64,000 nt of DNA from Sipunculus nudus (taxonomy: Eukaryota > Annelida > Sipuncula > Golfingiida > Sipunculidae), in assembly GCA_026874595.1 (NCBI GenBank), contig CM049306.1:92364642-92428641 (forward strand). The letters are read 5' to 3'. The translations under genes were made by a program, and so were the position numbers. Of the stretch, positions 13,205 through 25,200 are shown one piece after another. Positions within the stretch are counted from its first letter, which is position 1. Every line of letters starts with the position of its first letter. The notes below the pieces were generated by a model. It worked only from the letters and a program-made list of their open reading frames with translations, searched no databases and was not told where the DNA came from.

Positions 13205-13276
13205 ATGACAGCTACTGTCAATGGGTCTGTTTTGTCATCTCTTTTCTTTGAACACGCCAACGCACAAGGAGATCAG
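13205..13276 (+). CDS. ABRAXAS-like: Abraxas-like exon 1
   Basis: ATG at 13205 opens 24 codons ending HANAQGDQ, then donor CAG|gtaatt, phase 0. The start is preferred because human relatives begin MPN at the same short distance before the conserved EG(F/L)LLG. Two short upstream ORFs precede it (see findings). Confidence 0.9.
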
Positions 13277-16200
13277 GTAATTTATAACAGGTTGAGTGCG
13301 ATATTCGAAGAAATCTGACAAAATCCGCCATAAATGCGGATATAAAACATAGGAAAAGAATGAATGTCTTTAAAGGGGTCACAATCACCTATAAATTTAA
13401 TTTTTATTTTAAGCTTGTTGAATTAACACGAAAAGTAGCTTCTTCTCTTTTAAATAAATTGGTACCTGCCAAACAGTTCCCTGAAACTGCTTGTTTACTC
13501 CTATAAACAAGTGATATAAACAGAGGATGGGCGGGATTACAGGTGTCAACATAAAGACAGCCTGTGGGATTCTGTACATTGCTGAGCCACAGCACCTGTC
13601 ATTCATGATATACCCTGACAGACTTTGTCCTAAAAAGGTAGTAAATGTTCCCGCTGGCTGAAACATTGTGTGTTGCAGCTCACAATTAGACCACCGGTCA
13701 TGAGGCCTTGTTATGGTAAACGGACGCATGGACTGTTTACAATCACACAGAGCCATAACAAGGTGTTAAAATGCTGTATGTGAGTACTGAGACTGTGTGC
13801 CGGGATGGTTTTGCTTTGGAACTTTTGTATAAAGCAAAACTGAACTGAGAGTGTGAAAGAATAGGCATATTAAATTGCTCCTGATTATGTCCCTTTAATT
13901 ATTGATCCCCAGTAAGACTAATATTGGGGTACTATTGGCAGTGTTGTGAATCAGTATTCCTGCTTTTAATTTAATTATTAGATTACAAGTCTTATTCTTC
14001 TCCCACAGTATTGCTGTCTTTTAGTGTAATGTGACACTACAGCCATCTAATTGTAGCCAAGTTCCCAAGCTTAATCCAGCATACTGTCAGTGTCAGTGAT
14101 TTTTGTATTAAGTTAAAAAATTGTTCTTCATTTGAGCCATAATGTCTATGTCACCTAAGTTGTGTTTTCTTCAAAATATGCTGATTAATTTTACTTTTTC
14201 AAGATATATTTCCCATTTGTAGTTTGCTCCCACCTGGTGTGCATTATGCTGTCTAGCCCCTAGCTTCCATGTTCTCTCCCTATGCTTCATTTCCCCTGCT
14301 GTGAGAGAGTAAAGGGTGTTTGAAAACTGGAGACATTTCAGTGGACAATAAAAAAAGTATATATTATGGCTAAAAAAAGTTTCAGATATATATAAGAGAA
14401 CAAATATATTTTAATCACATGGTAACCTAACATAGCACTTAAACATTGTTATGTCCCTTAAACAATTGAATCAGGTAGGTCTCGATCTCAAGAGGTAAAA
14501 ACAAACCTGTCACGTGGGAATTTCTCTGGGTTTCCCCCACATAAAACATCTTACCAATCATCAAACTCCATCTCAGGGTCAAGATCTGTTGTGTTTATAC
14601 TTGACATTCATGATAAATATTCTGTATGGAGAATGATGCATCATATGGACTACCTTGTGATTGTCCTAACCTGAGGAACAACTGTCAGGCAAAGGAAGCT
14701 AAACTTTTAAAGTGAGTTTGGTTTAGGCACTGAAGAAGGAATTCCAGTGAAATTGTTGTTCATTAGAATACATTAAATTTTTCTTCCCCCGAATGCATAA
14801 GTTTCTGTGTCATACACACAATTTTTAGCTCAGCTGACTAAAAGTCATCTGAGCTATAGTCGTGGTCCTTTGTCCGTCATCTATCCAGCCGTTAACAGGG
14901 CACGTTTTAAAACCATTGGACCTACAAATCCAAAATTTTGCATTCCGTTAGATGTCCCCAAAATCTCCTACCATACCGAAAATTGGGTCATTAGGACTTC
15001 TTTCCTTCGAGATATTAAGGAAAAACCTCCGTTTTCCATAAAAAAGCCATTGTTACACTTCAAGGCTGCCTAATATCAAAACCACTGATCTGTTTTTGAT
15101 CATATTTAGTATTCATTTTTTTCCATACATTTTCTATGAACATATAAAAAATTAGGTCAGTATTGGGTATTATTTTGAAGTTATGGGCCCAAATATAATG
15201 CAATTTTTAAAAAATCAGGAAATATATTTACTCACCTAACATGAGAATTGCTGAAGCTGGAGACTTTTTTTCAGGAATATAACTTTATTTAATCAAGATT
15301 CAATTGTTTACCCAAAATTAGATCTGAATTTTGCAAATTTTTCAAGTTATTAGCATAAATGAAAAATCAGTACCTTAAATTTTGTCCAACTTTGGCAATG
15401 GCACGTTTTTTCCCTGTAAGCACTGTTGATTTAGTTTTCACAGCATATATACATAATGATTTAGTCTTTTAAAATCTGAAATTTCAAAGGAATTGATTGA
15501 AAAGAGTAGCTTTTATTCAACTTTTCATACACCATGTCAAGTGTTGTTTACATCTAGCCCACCTAGTAACACAGCCTTCACTTGCATTATGTAACCCACC
15601 CCAGGCAGCTTGCCTTGGCTCAGCTTGGCCACTACTAGCTGGCTTCCCCTCTGCCCTGCACTCCCCCCCCCCCCCCCCCCAGATGGTGCATTAACTAGAT
15701 GAATGTTATAATTTTCTGTATTTTATTTTATTCTTGGATGCTACATTTTAGATTTTGTATTGTACCACCAGGGTGACAATGATTAAAGTGCACATTTAGT
15801 TTGTTTTTGATCATATTTAGTATTCATTTTTTTCCATACATTTTCTATGAACATATAAAAAATTAGGTCAGTATTGGGTATTATTTTGAAGTTATGGGCC
15901 CAAATATAATGCAATTTTCAAAAAATCAGGAAATATATTTACTCACCTAACATGAGAATTGCTGAAGCTGGAGACTTTTTTTCAGGAATATAACTTTATT
16001 TAATCAAGATTCAATTGTTTACCCAAAATTAGATCTGAATTTTGCAAATTTTTCAAGTTGTTAGCATAAATGAAAAATCAGTACCTTAAATTTTGTCCAA
16101 CTTTGGCAATGGCACGTTTTTTCCCTGTAAGCACTGTTGATTTAGTTTTCACAGCATATATACATAATGATTTAGTCTTTTAAAATCTGAAATTTCAAAG

Positions 16201-19200
16201 GAATTGATTGAAAAGAGTAGCTTTTATTCAACTTTTCATACACCATGTCAAGTGTTGTTTACATCTAGCCCACCTAGTAACACAGCCTTCACTTGCATTA
16301 TGTAACCCACCCCAGGCAGCTTGCCTTGGCTCAGCTTGGCCACTACTAGCTGGCTTCCCCTCTGCCCTGCACCCCCCCCCCCCCAGATGGTGCATTAACT
16401 AGATGAATGTTATAATTTTCTGTATTTTATTTTATTCTTGGATGCTACATTTTAGATTTTGTATTGTACCACCAGGGTGACAATGATTAAAGTGCACATT
16501 TAATTGTGTCCACAAAGTGGTGTATTGCTATGAAAGTGTTGATGTTTATCAGATAAGTAATTCCTTACTTCAGAAGAGTAAAAACTTCACCAGGTGTGAA
16601 ATTGACTATTAATTCCAGTAATAAATTATAGCTGAGATAGTAATTAGCACAATGATATTGTTTGTCCCTCATTCAACCAACAGTGTGTATATTTTATTTG
16701 AAAAGATGTTTTTATTTTATCAAATTTACTGAATCTTTTATTTTATTTCGGTGAATAAAATTAAGCATGTACTGAAAACTCCAATGTGCAAAACTTTTAA
16801 ATAGTGATTCAAGGAATAATCTTGTAGATGCCATGTTTAAATTCAGTTTAAACATCTGTGATTTAAAAATAATAAAATATATGTGTATGCATAATATAAC
16901 CCAATATGAGCTACACTCTGGATATATAATGATTGCAACTTAGAATTCTAATATTTTAACTTATATTTTAAGTTTTTTTATTACAAATTTATAAAACTTG
17001 TAAATAAAAAAAATGAATCCGATAAAAATTATTAATGGAAAAAGTGGATATGCTAAAAAATAGGCTTATATATAAACTTAAATGCATTATTCCCTTGATA
17101 GTGAAATAAAGGTATTAGTCCATTCTGTCCACTTGCCTGTCCGTCTGTAAATTTTTCATATGCATCACAGTATCTCCAAACTTTTACTATTTTTCTACAT
17201 GACAGTCTTGTCAGAGTATTAGTTTGCAACCATATATTTAGAACTTTAATATAACCAAGTAGGAGGGCCCCTTTCCCTATTTTGCATATTTTGCATTCGC
17301 AAAAATTTCAAACTTCAGCTGAGCGCCGTGACCCATGGGTCCCTTGTTTATTTCATATGATTTTTTGTCCAGTTCAAGATTTACAGTCTCCTAGTTTTCT
17401 TGAAGCTTTTTATGCGGTTGGTATCCTACACCACATAATTTGCAGTTATATGTTGACCTGAGATATATAAACTAAAATTTGAGCAACTATAGATTACCTT
17501 GTGTATGTATGAGGCCTTTCCAGGAAAGTATTGGTCCTGCTTTCTTCATTTGCTGTTTACTTTATCACTCGGCCAGGATCACATTTATACTAAAGCCTGT
17601 CCATATCTGCAGGTGAATTGAAACATCAGTTATTACTAAAACATATATATGAGACGAGTTGATATGAAAAGTCACGACCCAGACATGCAATCTCTTGATC
17701 AGAAGCACTGCAAATACCGTACTGAGTCGCACAACCTGCGATATCGACATGGCAAGTTAATTTGAACCTAATGGTGAAATGCTACCTGATGGTCACCTGT
17801 ACAACTAATCAGTCATGATAATATATTTAGTGTAGGTTGGGTTCAGCAGCTCAAACCCCTCTTCACTCTTGGAAGCCGGTTCATTTAGTCAACATAAATT
17901 TATAGTGCACCTGTGAGCTTATGCCATGGTGTGGCATCATTTATCTCTGTTAACCCATACTATCTCAAAAACGGCAGGAGCTAGCATCACCAAATTTTAT
18001 GCAAAAAATCAGTCATATAAAAAACTCTTTCACATTTTGATTATTTTTTGGTATCTGCATTACTTAGATATTATAGGGCAAAAGCTAAAAAACTTTTAAA
18101 AATTGTCTTCTCCAAATACTTCACAGAAATAATCCCTGAAACAATCGCTCTCAAATTTGTTCAAATGGTTCCAGTTTGGTGGTTTTTGGCCAAGTTACAG
18201 GAAGCTGAACTTATTCATTTGGTCAAAAAAGGATACTAAAATTAAAATATCAGAAATGGCTGGAGCTATCAACACCAAATTTTATGCAAATGTTGGTCAC
18301 ATGAGTCATATTTGAAATTGAGGTACTGGTGGTGCCACCTGCATTGACCTTTTTTTTGTCAGGGGTCATTGATCATCAGAACATTAACCCATAATTTATC
18401 ACGAATAGCAGGAGCTAGCATTCCCAAATTTTATGTAAAAATCTGTCACATATCAAATGTTGTGGGATTGAGATTTTTGTGGCCCCACCTGCATCAACAT
18501 ACATTTTACATGGAAAATCTGAGAATATCTTATTCTCTGAAGTCATTCAGCCATATTGTTTAATATTTCACAGGAATGATCCCAGAGACAAGCTCTCTCA
18601 AGTTTGTACAAATGGTTTGAGTTTGATAAATTTTGGCCAAGTTACAGGAATTTGAACTTAGTCATTTGGTCAAGTAAGCATATACTAACATAACTATCAC
18701 AGAAACAACAGGAGCTAACATCGCTAAGTTTTGTGCAAGTGTTGGTCACATGACTCATATTTGAAATTGAGGTTTTTGTGGTGCTACCTACATCAACAAG
18801 TGATTTATGGGTAACAACCATGTAACTTTAGCCTCTTTTAGCCTAAAATTATTTTATGATGAAACTATCCAGCTGAATGGTTTAATTATTCACAAGAATT
18901 ATCCTAGGGTTGGGTTCTTACAATTGTATAAGAATAGATTGGTTTCATTGATTTATGGTCGAGTCATAGGAAGCTGAAGTTGGTCATGTGGCCATTAGTA
19001 TGCCTGTTTCATATTGAGTATAATAATTTTCTTGTGCAAAACTGTTGTTTCAACTTATGTAGCCTTGCACAAAAATTATTCTTAGGTGGCTTTTGTTCAA
19101 GTTTACTAAATGATTTTTGGCAAAATTATTGGATATTTAACAATGAAAGGACTGTAAGAATTACAAACAGGCCAAGATTGTATCAATAAATAGCTTTGCA

Positions 19201-22200
19201 CACTGCCAACTGTTTCAGATTTTGCAACAGGCCAAGTGTCAGTCTGTATCTATCTATAGCTTTGGTAGACTACCTCAGACCATCAATTCACTGTGTTTTA
19301 ACCAGACATATGTGATATATATTTCTGTTGTTGTTGAAAGTTTTGGCAAATAGGTTCTTCAAAGATTTGACTTGAAGTTGTGAATCTCAGCCCATGATGT
19401 CGCAAGTCATGCTTGGAAGCTGACCGTCATGACCCATGGGTCACTTTTTAAACTATTACTACATGTACAAAACAGAAAATGTGGAATCGCTAAAAAATAA
19501 ATCAGAGACTGAACTTCCTGGCCTTGGATATGTCAAAGAGAGGCCACAAAAAAAGAAGAAAAAAAGAGGAAAAGAAGACATGTCTAGGTGCTCTTCAGGT
19601 TAATAATCATACACTAGTTGAAGTTTATTCATAGTTAACATGCTGAACAATGATAGGTATCTTGGAAGACTTGCATGATTGCTTGCAGGAATTTGTGCTT
19701 GACGATGACACAAATAAAAAAGGTCAAAATGCAGGTATGTCAGGTATGACATCATTATCATGCAGATCAAGGTATACATACCACTTCAACCCAGCATAAA
19801 GCCATAAAAGAGAGATTAAGCATAGTTGTATCCCCAGACAAAGAAGGGGGATACTATGTTTTTTAAGCTGGTTCCGCCGCCGCAGCATATAAATCTTGTT
19901 GGCGCGATAACTCAAAAAATATTTCAAGGATCTTTACCAAACTTGGTATATGTATAGATATGGGTGAGAGGACGACGCCTATTTAAAATGAGGTCATGGC
20001 CTTTGCTAGGAGAGTGTCCTTGACCTTGAATAGATCCAATTTTGGGGAAAATCACACAAATTCTTAAATATCTCAAGAAATCTTGCATGGATTGATCCCA
20101 AAATCAAGTTGATCGAAGATCATGGATAGGGTTGTCATGTTCCAGAAACTGGTGGCACCACCTATTATTCTTTACTTGTTTTCATGCCTTTTAATACCCC
20201 CAAAATTGCCACTTGACAGTACTGTCACGTGTGAGCATTATGTCAAAAACTAATGGACAGATTTCTTTTATATTATGCATATACATAGATATGGGTTATG
20301 GGATGATGTTTATTTAAATTGGGGTCATGACCTTTCCTATGAGAGTGGCCTTGACCTTGAATATTCCCATATTTGGTGAAATTCACACAAAATCTTTAAT
20401 ATCTCAGTAAGGGATACATGGAATAATCCAAAAATCAAATTGACCGAAGATCTTGGATAGCGTGGTCATAGACAGGTGGCGCCACCTTGTGTCCTTTTCT
20501 TGTTAAAATGATGTTAACGCAATAACTTTGTAAGAATTTGAGATACAGTCACCAAACCCACAGGTTTGATTCATCTTATCAACGGCTAGGTCAAGTTTGA
20601 ACATGGATGAAATTGATCCATTTTTTCAAGGTCACAGCAGCGATTATGTTTATATGATATTAGGGCAATAACTCAAAAAGAATTTGTGGTACAGTCACCA
20701 AACTTACTATTTAGATGCATCTTATCAAGGGCTAGGCCAAGTTTAAATATGGATGACCTTGATGTATTTTTCAAGGTCACAGAGGCAATGACACTGAAAT
20801 GATGTTAACTTTAATATCTCACTGAGGGAAGCATGGATTGGTCCAAAAATCGAATTGACATAGGATCTTTGATAGCATTGTTTTCTGCAGAAGATAGGTG
20901 GTGCCACCTTATGTTGTTTAATCGGAATAACTTTGTAAGAATTTTGATGCATCTTATCAACAGCTAGGTCAAATTTGAACTTGGATGACCTTGGTCACAG
21001 CAGGGATAATGTTAAAATGAACTTACAGCAATGTCTCCAAAAAAAATTTGTTGGTACAGTCACAAAACCTACAGGTTAGATGCATTTTATCAAGGGCTGG
21101 GGGGGTGGGGGGTGGTTAGTTGTCTGGGGATACTATGGTACCTGCGGTGCCAAGAAATATCTAGTTTAATCCTGACTTTGTATGATTCCCAATGAAAGCT
21201 TACTAAAGGAGGAATGTGGAATCTGCTCAGAGACTAACCTTTTATTCTAAACCAATACTTTTCCTTTGTCAAATACCTTACCACAGATTTGTTACAATAC
21301 ATCATCATGTTTACTGCATATTCATGTTCGAAATTATAAATATGAGCAGAGTTTATTGTTACCATCTTGGTATATATATAAAAAATGAGTAAACAATTGT
21401 TTTGGCTATTGTGCCCTTGGTAAGGTAAATTGTTGCCATCAAGGACTTTGAATTCAGTTCCCAGTGTAACTGTATAACTTTTGACTGACAATTTCTTGTT
21501 GTTACAGGAGGGTCTGCTGCTTGGTCGTGTGGTGAGCCATGTGTCTGATGTGATTAGTGACTCACAAATCAACAATCAGAAGGAGGAAACTACCACATGT
21601 GAGCTCTATCTTATTTCAACCAACTGGAGAAAATAAACCAATTTCTCTTATTGAAAGGACACTGAAAAAATAAGACCAAAAATTGTTCATATAAATTTGT
21701 CATTTACATATTAAGTACAGATATCTTGAAATTTAAAGAGTGTTTTACTGTTACAATTGAAGTACTGTTTCAAGCAAACGGAAAATGTTTTTCGTGTCAC
21801 TGCAGTTACTTCAGAATCTGTGGGAGGGTAGGATATGAAAAGATTCATGATAAAAACTGGAGTAAGAAAATATATAGAAATTATGATAAATGTATTAATT
21901 CAAAAGCCATATCCAGCAGATGTCAGGTAAAGTTTTTTTTTTCAGAAATTTTACTTGAATAGATTTGGTATAGATAACAGTGATAATTAGGGCCCCGCTT
22001 GACAAGCGGTGCCCTATAGTGATCACCATGTCAGTCCATCCTTCCGTCACTCCGTACTTCCGTCCTTCCGTCAGTGACCCTTTCTTTCGCGCGCGATAAC
22101 TCAACAATAAGATACTGCAGCTACTAAATTCACAGGGATTATTGGTACCTATAAGGGCTAAAGACCTATCAAATAACAGACATGTCAGAATTCCAATATG

Positions 22201-25200
22201 GCCGCCACAGCCCCATCACTGATTTTCTTTTGCACGCAATAACTCAGACACAACATACTGTAGCTTTCCCAAATTCACAGGGATGATTGGTACCTGTTAG
22301 GGCTCATAACCTTTCAAATAACAGACATGTAGGAATTCCAATATGGCCACCACAGCCCAATCGCTGATTTTTATGCCCCCGCCACAAAGTGGCCGGGGCA
22401 TATAGTTTTACCCATGTCCGTCCTTCCGTCCTTCCGAAATCAAACAGTTGTACAGACTTTTTTTTGCAATGCCTGCAGATATTAGCCTGATTTTTGGTGT
22501 GTGGGCAGATATAGACCAGTTACAGATCGAGTTTGTGTTTCGTCCTGGTTTACCTACTTTTGACCGTTTTACAGCTCCTAAACTTAAAAAATTTCATGAA
22601 AAATAGAAATTTCATGACAAATACACATGTACGGACTTTTTTTCGCAATGCCTGCAGATATTGGCCTGATTTTTGGTGTGTAGGCAGATAATGACCAGTT
22701 ACAGATCGAGTTCGCGTTTTGTCTCAGTTGACCTACTTTTGACTGTTTTACGGCTCCTAAACTTAGAAAATTTCATGAAAAATAGAAATTTTCATGACAA
22801 ATGTACACATGTACGGACTTTTTTTCGCAATGCCTGCAGATATTGGCCTGATTTTTTGTGTGTGGGCAGATAATGACCAGTTACAGATCGAGTTCGCGTT
22901 TCTTCCCGGTTGACCTACTTTTGAATTTTTACGCCTCCTTAACTTAGAAAATTTCATGAAAAATAGAAATATTCATGACAGATACACATGTATGAACTTT
23001 TTTTCGCAATGCCTGCAGATATTGGCCTGATTTTTGGTGTGTGGGCAGATATAGACCAGTTACAGATCGAGTTAGCGTTTCGTCCCGGTTGACCTACTTT
23101 TGACCGTTTTACGGCTCCTGAACATAGAAAATTTCATGTTAAATATAAATTTTCATGACAAATACACTTGTACAGACTTTTCTTCGCAATACCTGCAGAT
23201 ATTGGCCTGATTTTTGGTGTGTGGGCAGAAAATGACCAGTTACAGATCGAGTTCCCTTTTTGTCCCAGTTGACCTACTTTTGACCATTTGACGGTGCTCT
23301 AACATAGAAAATTTCATAAAAAAGTGCACATGTATGGACTTTTTTTCGCAGTGCCTGCAGATACAGGCCTGATTTTTGGTGTGTAGGCAGATAATGATCA
23401 GTTACAGGTAGAGTTCTTGTTTTGTCCCAGTTGACCTACTTTTGACCATTTGACTGCTCCTGAACATAGAAAGTTTCATGAAAAATAGAAATTTTCATAA
23501 CAAATGCATATGTACTGACTTTTTTTCCTCAATGCCTGCAGATACCACCCTGATTTTTTATGTGTGGGCAGATAATGACAGTTACAGATCGAGTTCGCGT
23601 TTCGTCCTGGTTGACCTACTTTTGATTGTTTTACGGCTCCTAAGCATGAAAGACAGAAATTTTTATGGAAAATGCACATGTATGGACTTTTTTTCACAGT
23701 GCCTGCATATACTGGCATGATTTTTGGTGTGTTGCTTGATAATGACCCATTACAGATCGAGTATGCATTTTGCCCTTCTTGACCTACTTTTGACCATACG
23801 ACACCTCCTGAACTTAAACAATTTTTCAAAATTTTACAAATGTTTCTAATTTGCCCCAGGCAGGGGCATTTATGTCATTCCGACACATCTAGTTTTTCGC
23901 AGGCAATAACTCAACAACATAATACTGCAGCTTTCCCAATTTCACAGGGATGACTGAAACCTATGAGGGCTCCAGACCTATTGAATTACAGACCTGTTGG
24001 AATTCCAATATGGCCGCAACAGCCAGATTGCTGATTTTCTTTCATGCGCGATAACTCAACACAACAACATACTGCAGCTTTCTCAGATTCACAGGGATGG
24101 TTGGTACCTATGAGGGTTCCAGACCTATTAAATTACAGACCTGTCAGAATTCCAATATGGCTGCCACATCCCGATCACTGATTTTCTTTTGTGCGATAAC
24201 TCAACAACAACATACTGCAGCTTTCCCAAATTCACAGGGATGATTGGTACCTATGAGGGCTCCAGACCTATTGAATTACAGACCTGTTGGAATTCCAATA
24301 TGACCACCATAGCCCGATCGCTGATTTTCTTTCACACACGATAACTCAACAAAAACCTACTGCAGCTTTCCCAAAATTTACAGGGATGGTTGGTACATAT
24401 GAGGGCTCCAGACCAATTGAATGACAGACCTTTTGGAATCAAATATGGCCGCCACATCCCGATCACTGATTTTCTTTCGCAGACGATAACTCAACAACAA
24501 CCTACTGCAGCTTTCCCAATTTCACAGGGATCATTTGTGCCTATGAGGGCTCCAGACCTATTGAATTACAGACTTGCTCAAAATCAAATATGGCTAACAG
24601 ACTACATTCAGTGATTTTCTATTGCATACATTATTTCAGACATATCTTCTTTAATATCATTTGATTCCCAAGGATTTTTTCCCTCATGCATATGGATAAA
24701 AACCTGTTTCTGTTTGTCATATTTTTCAAATTTAACTTTATTTTTCAGCCATATGTAAACTAGTCCAGCACTAGCAGAAACACGGGGTCCTTCGAAGACC
24801 ATTGTCTGACCACATCTAGTTTTCATTTAATATTTCTTAACTTGGCATCTCTCTTCACCAGTGACTATCGTGAAAAAGAGTGAACAGTTATAAGATACTG
24901 CTGTTACCATTGGTTCACCAATTTATAGAGAGCCTTAGTGTTATAATTTACTGTCCATCAATTACAGATATCTTTGGCTTAAAGGGGCCTATTCTGATAT
25001 CTAAAATATTCAAGAAAATGGCAGTCTTACCTCACACAGACTGTCAATTTTGTTTTTATTGTGTGTCTATAACAAGTGGGGGCCTGTCAAAATCCAAATT
25101 CATTCAACAAGGACATATGTCGGCAAGTCATGTGAATCCAAGATTTGCTAAGGCCGTTTTGCAACTTGTGACCATTCAGTTTCCCAATATAAGCAACCAA

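Larger units (their letters stand above)
14827..17345 (+). mobile_element. Hairpin-headed repeat element E1, Abraxas-like intron 1
   Basis: The head at 14827-14855 is a hairpin: AGCTCAGCTGACT, a short loop, AGTCATCTGAGCT. The tail (about 17310-17345) has TTCAGCTGAGC, an inverted echo of the head, then GACCCATGGGTC (17330-17341). Inside is a 711-bp tandem duplication. It encodes nothing recognisable. The layout matches non-autonomous pearl/Helentron-associated elements of bivalves; that class name is inference. Confidence 0.6.

Noticed and set aside
22371-23892. Regular array that might be taken for a CRISPR
   Set aside because: Units of about 180 bp are homologous throughout with no unique spacers, in a eukaryotic genome. 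It is tandem-repeat DNA inside a mobile element.
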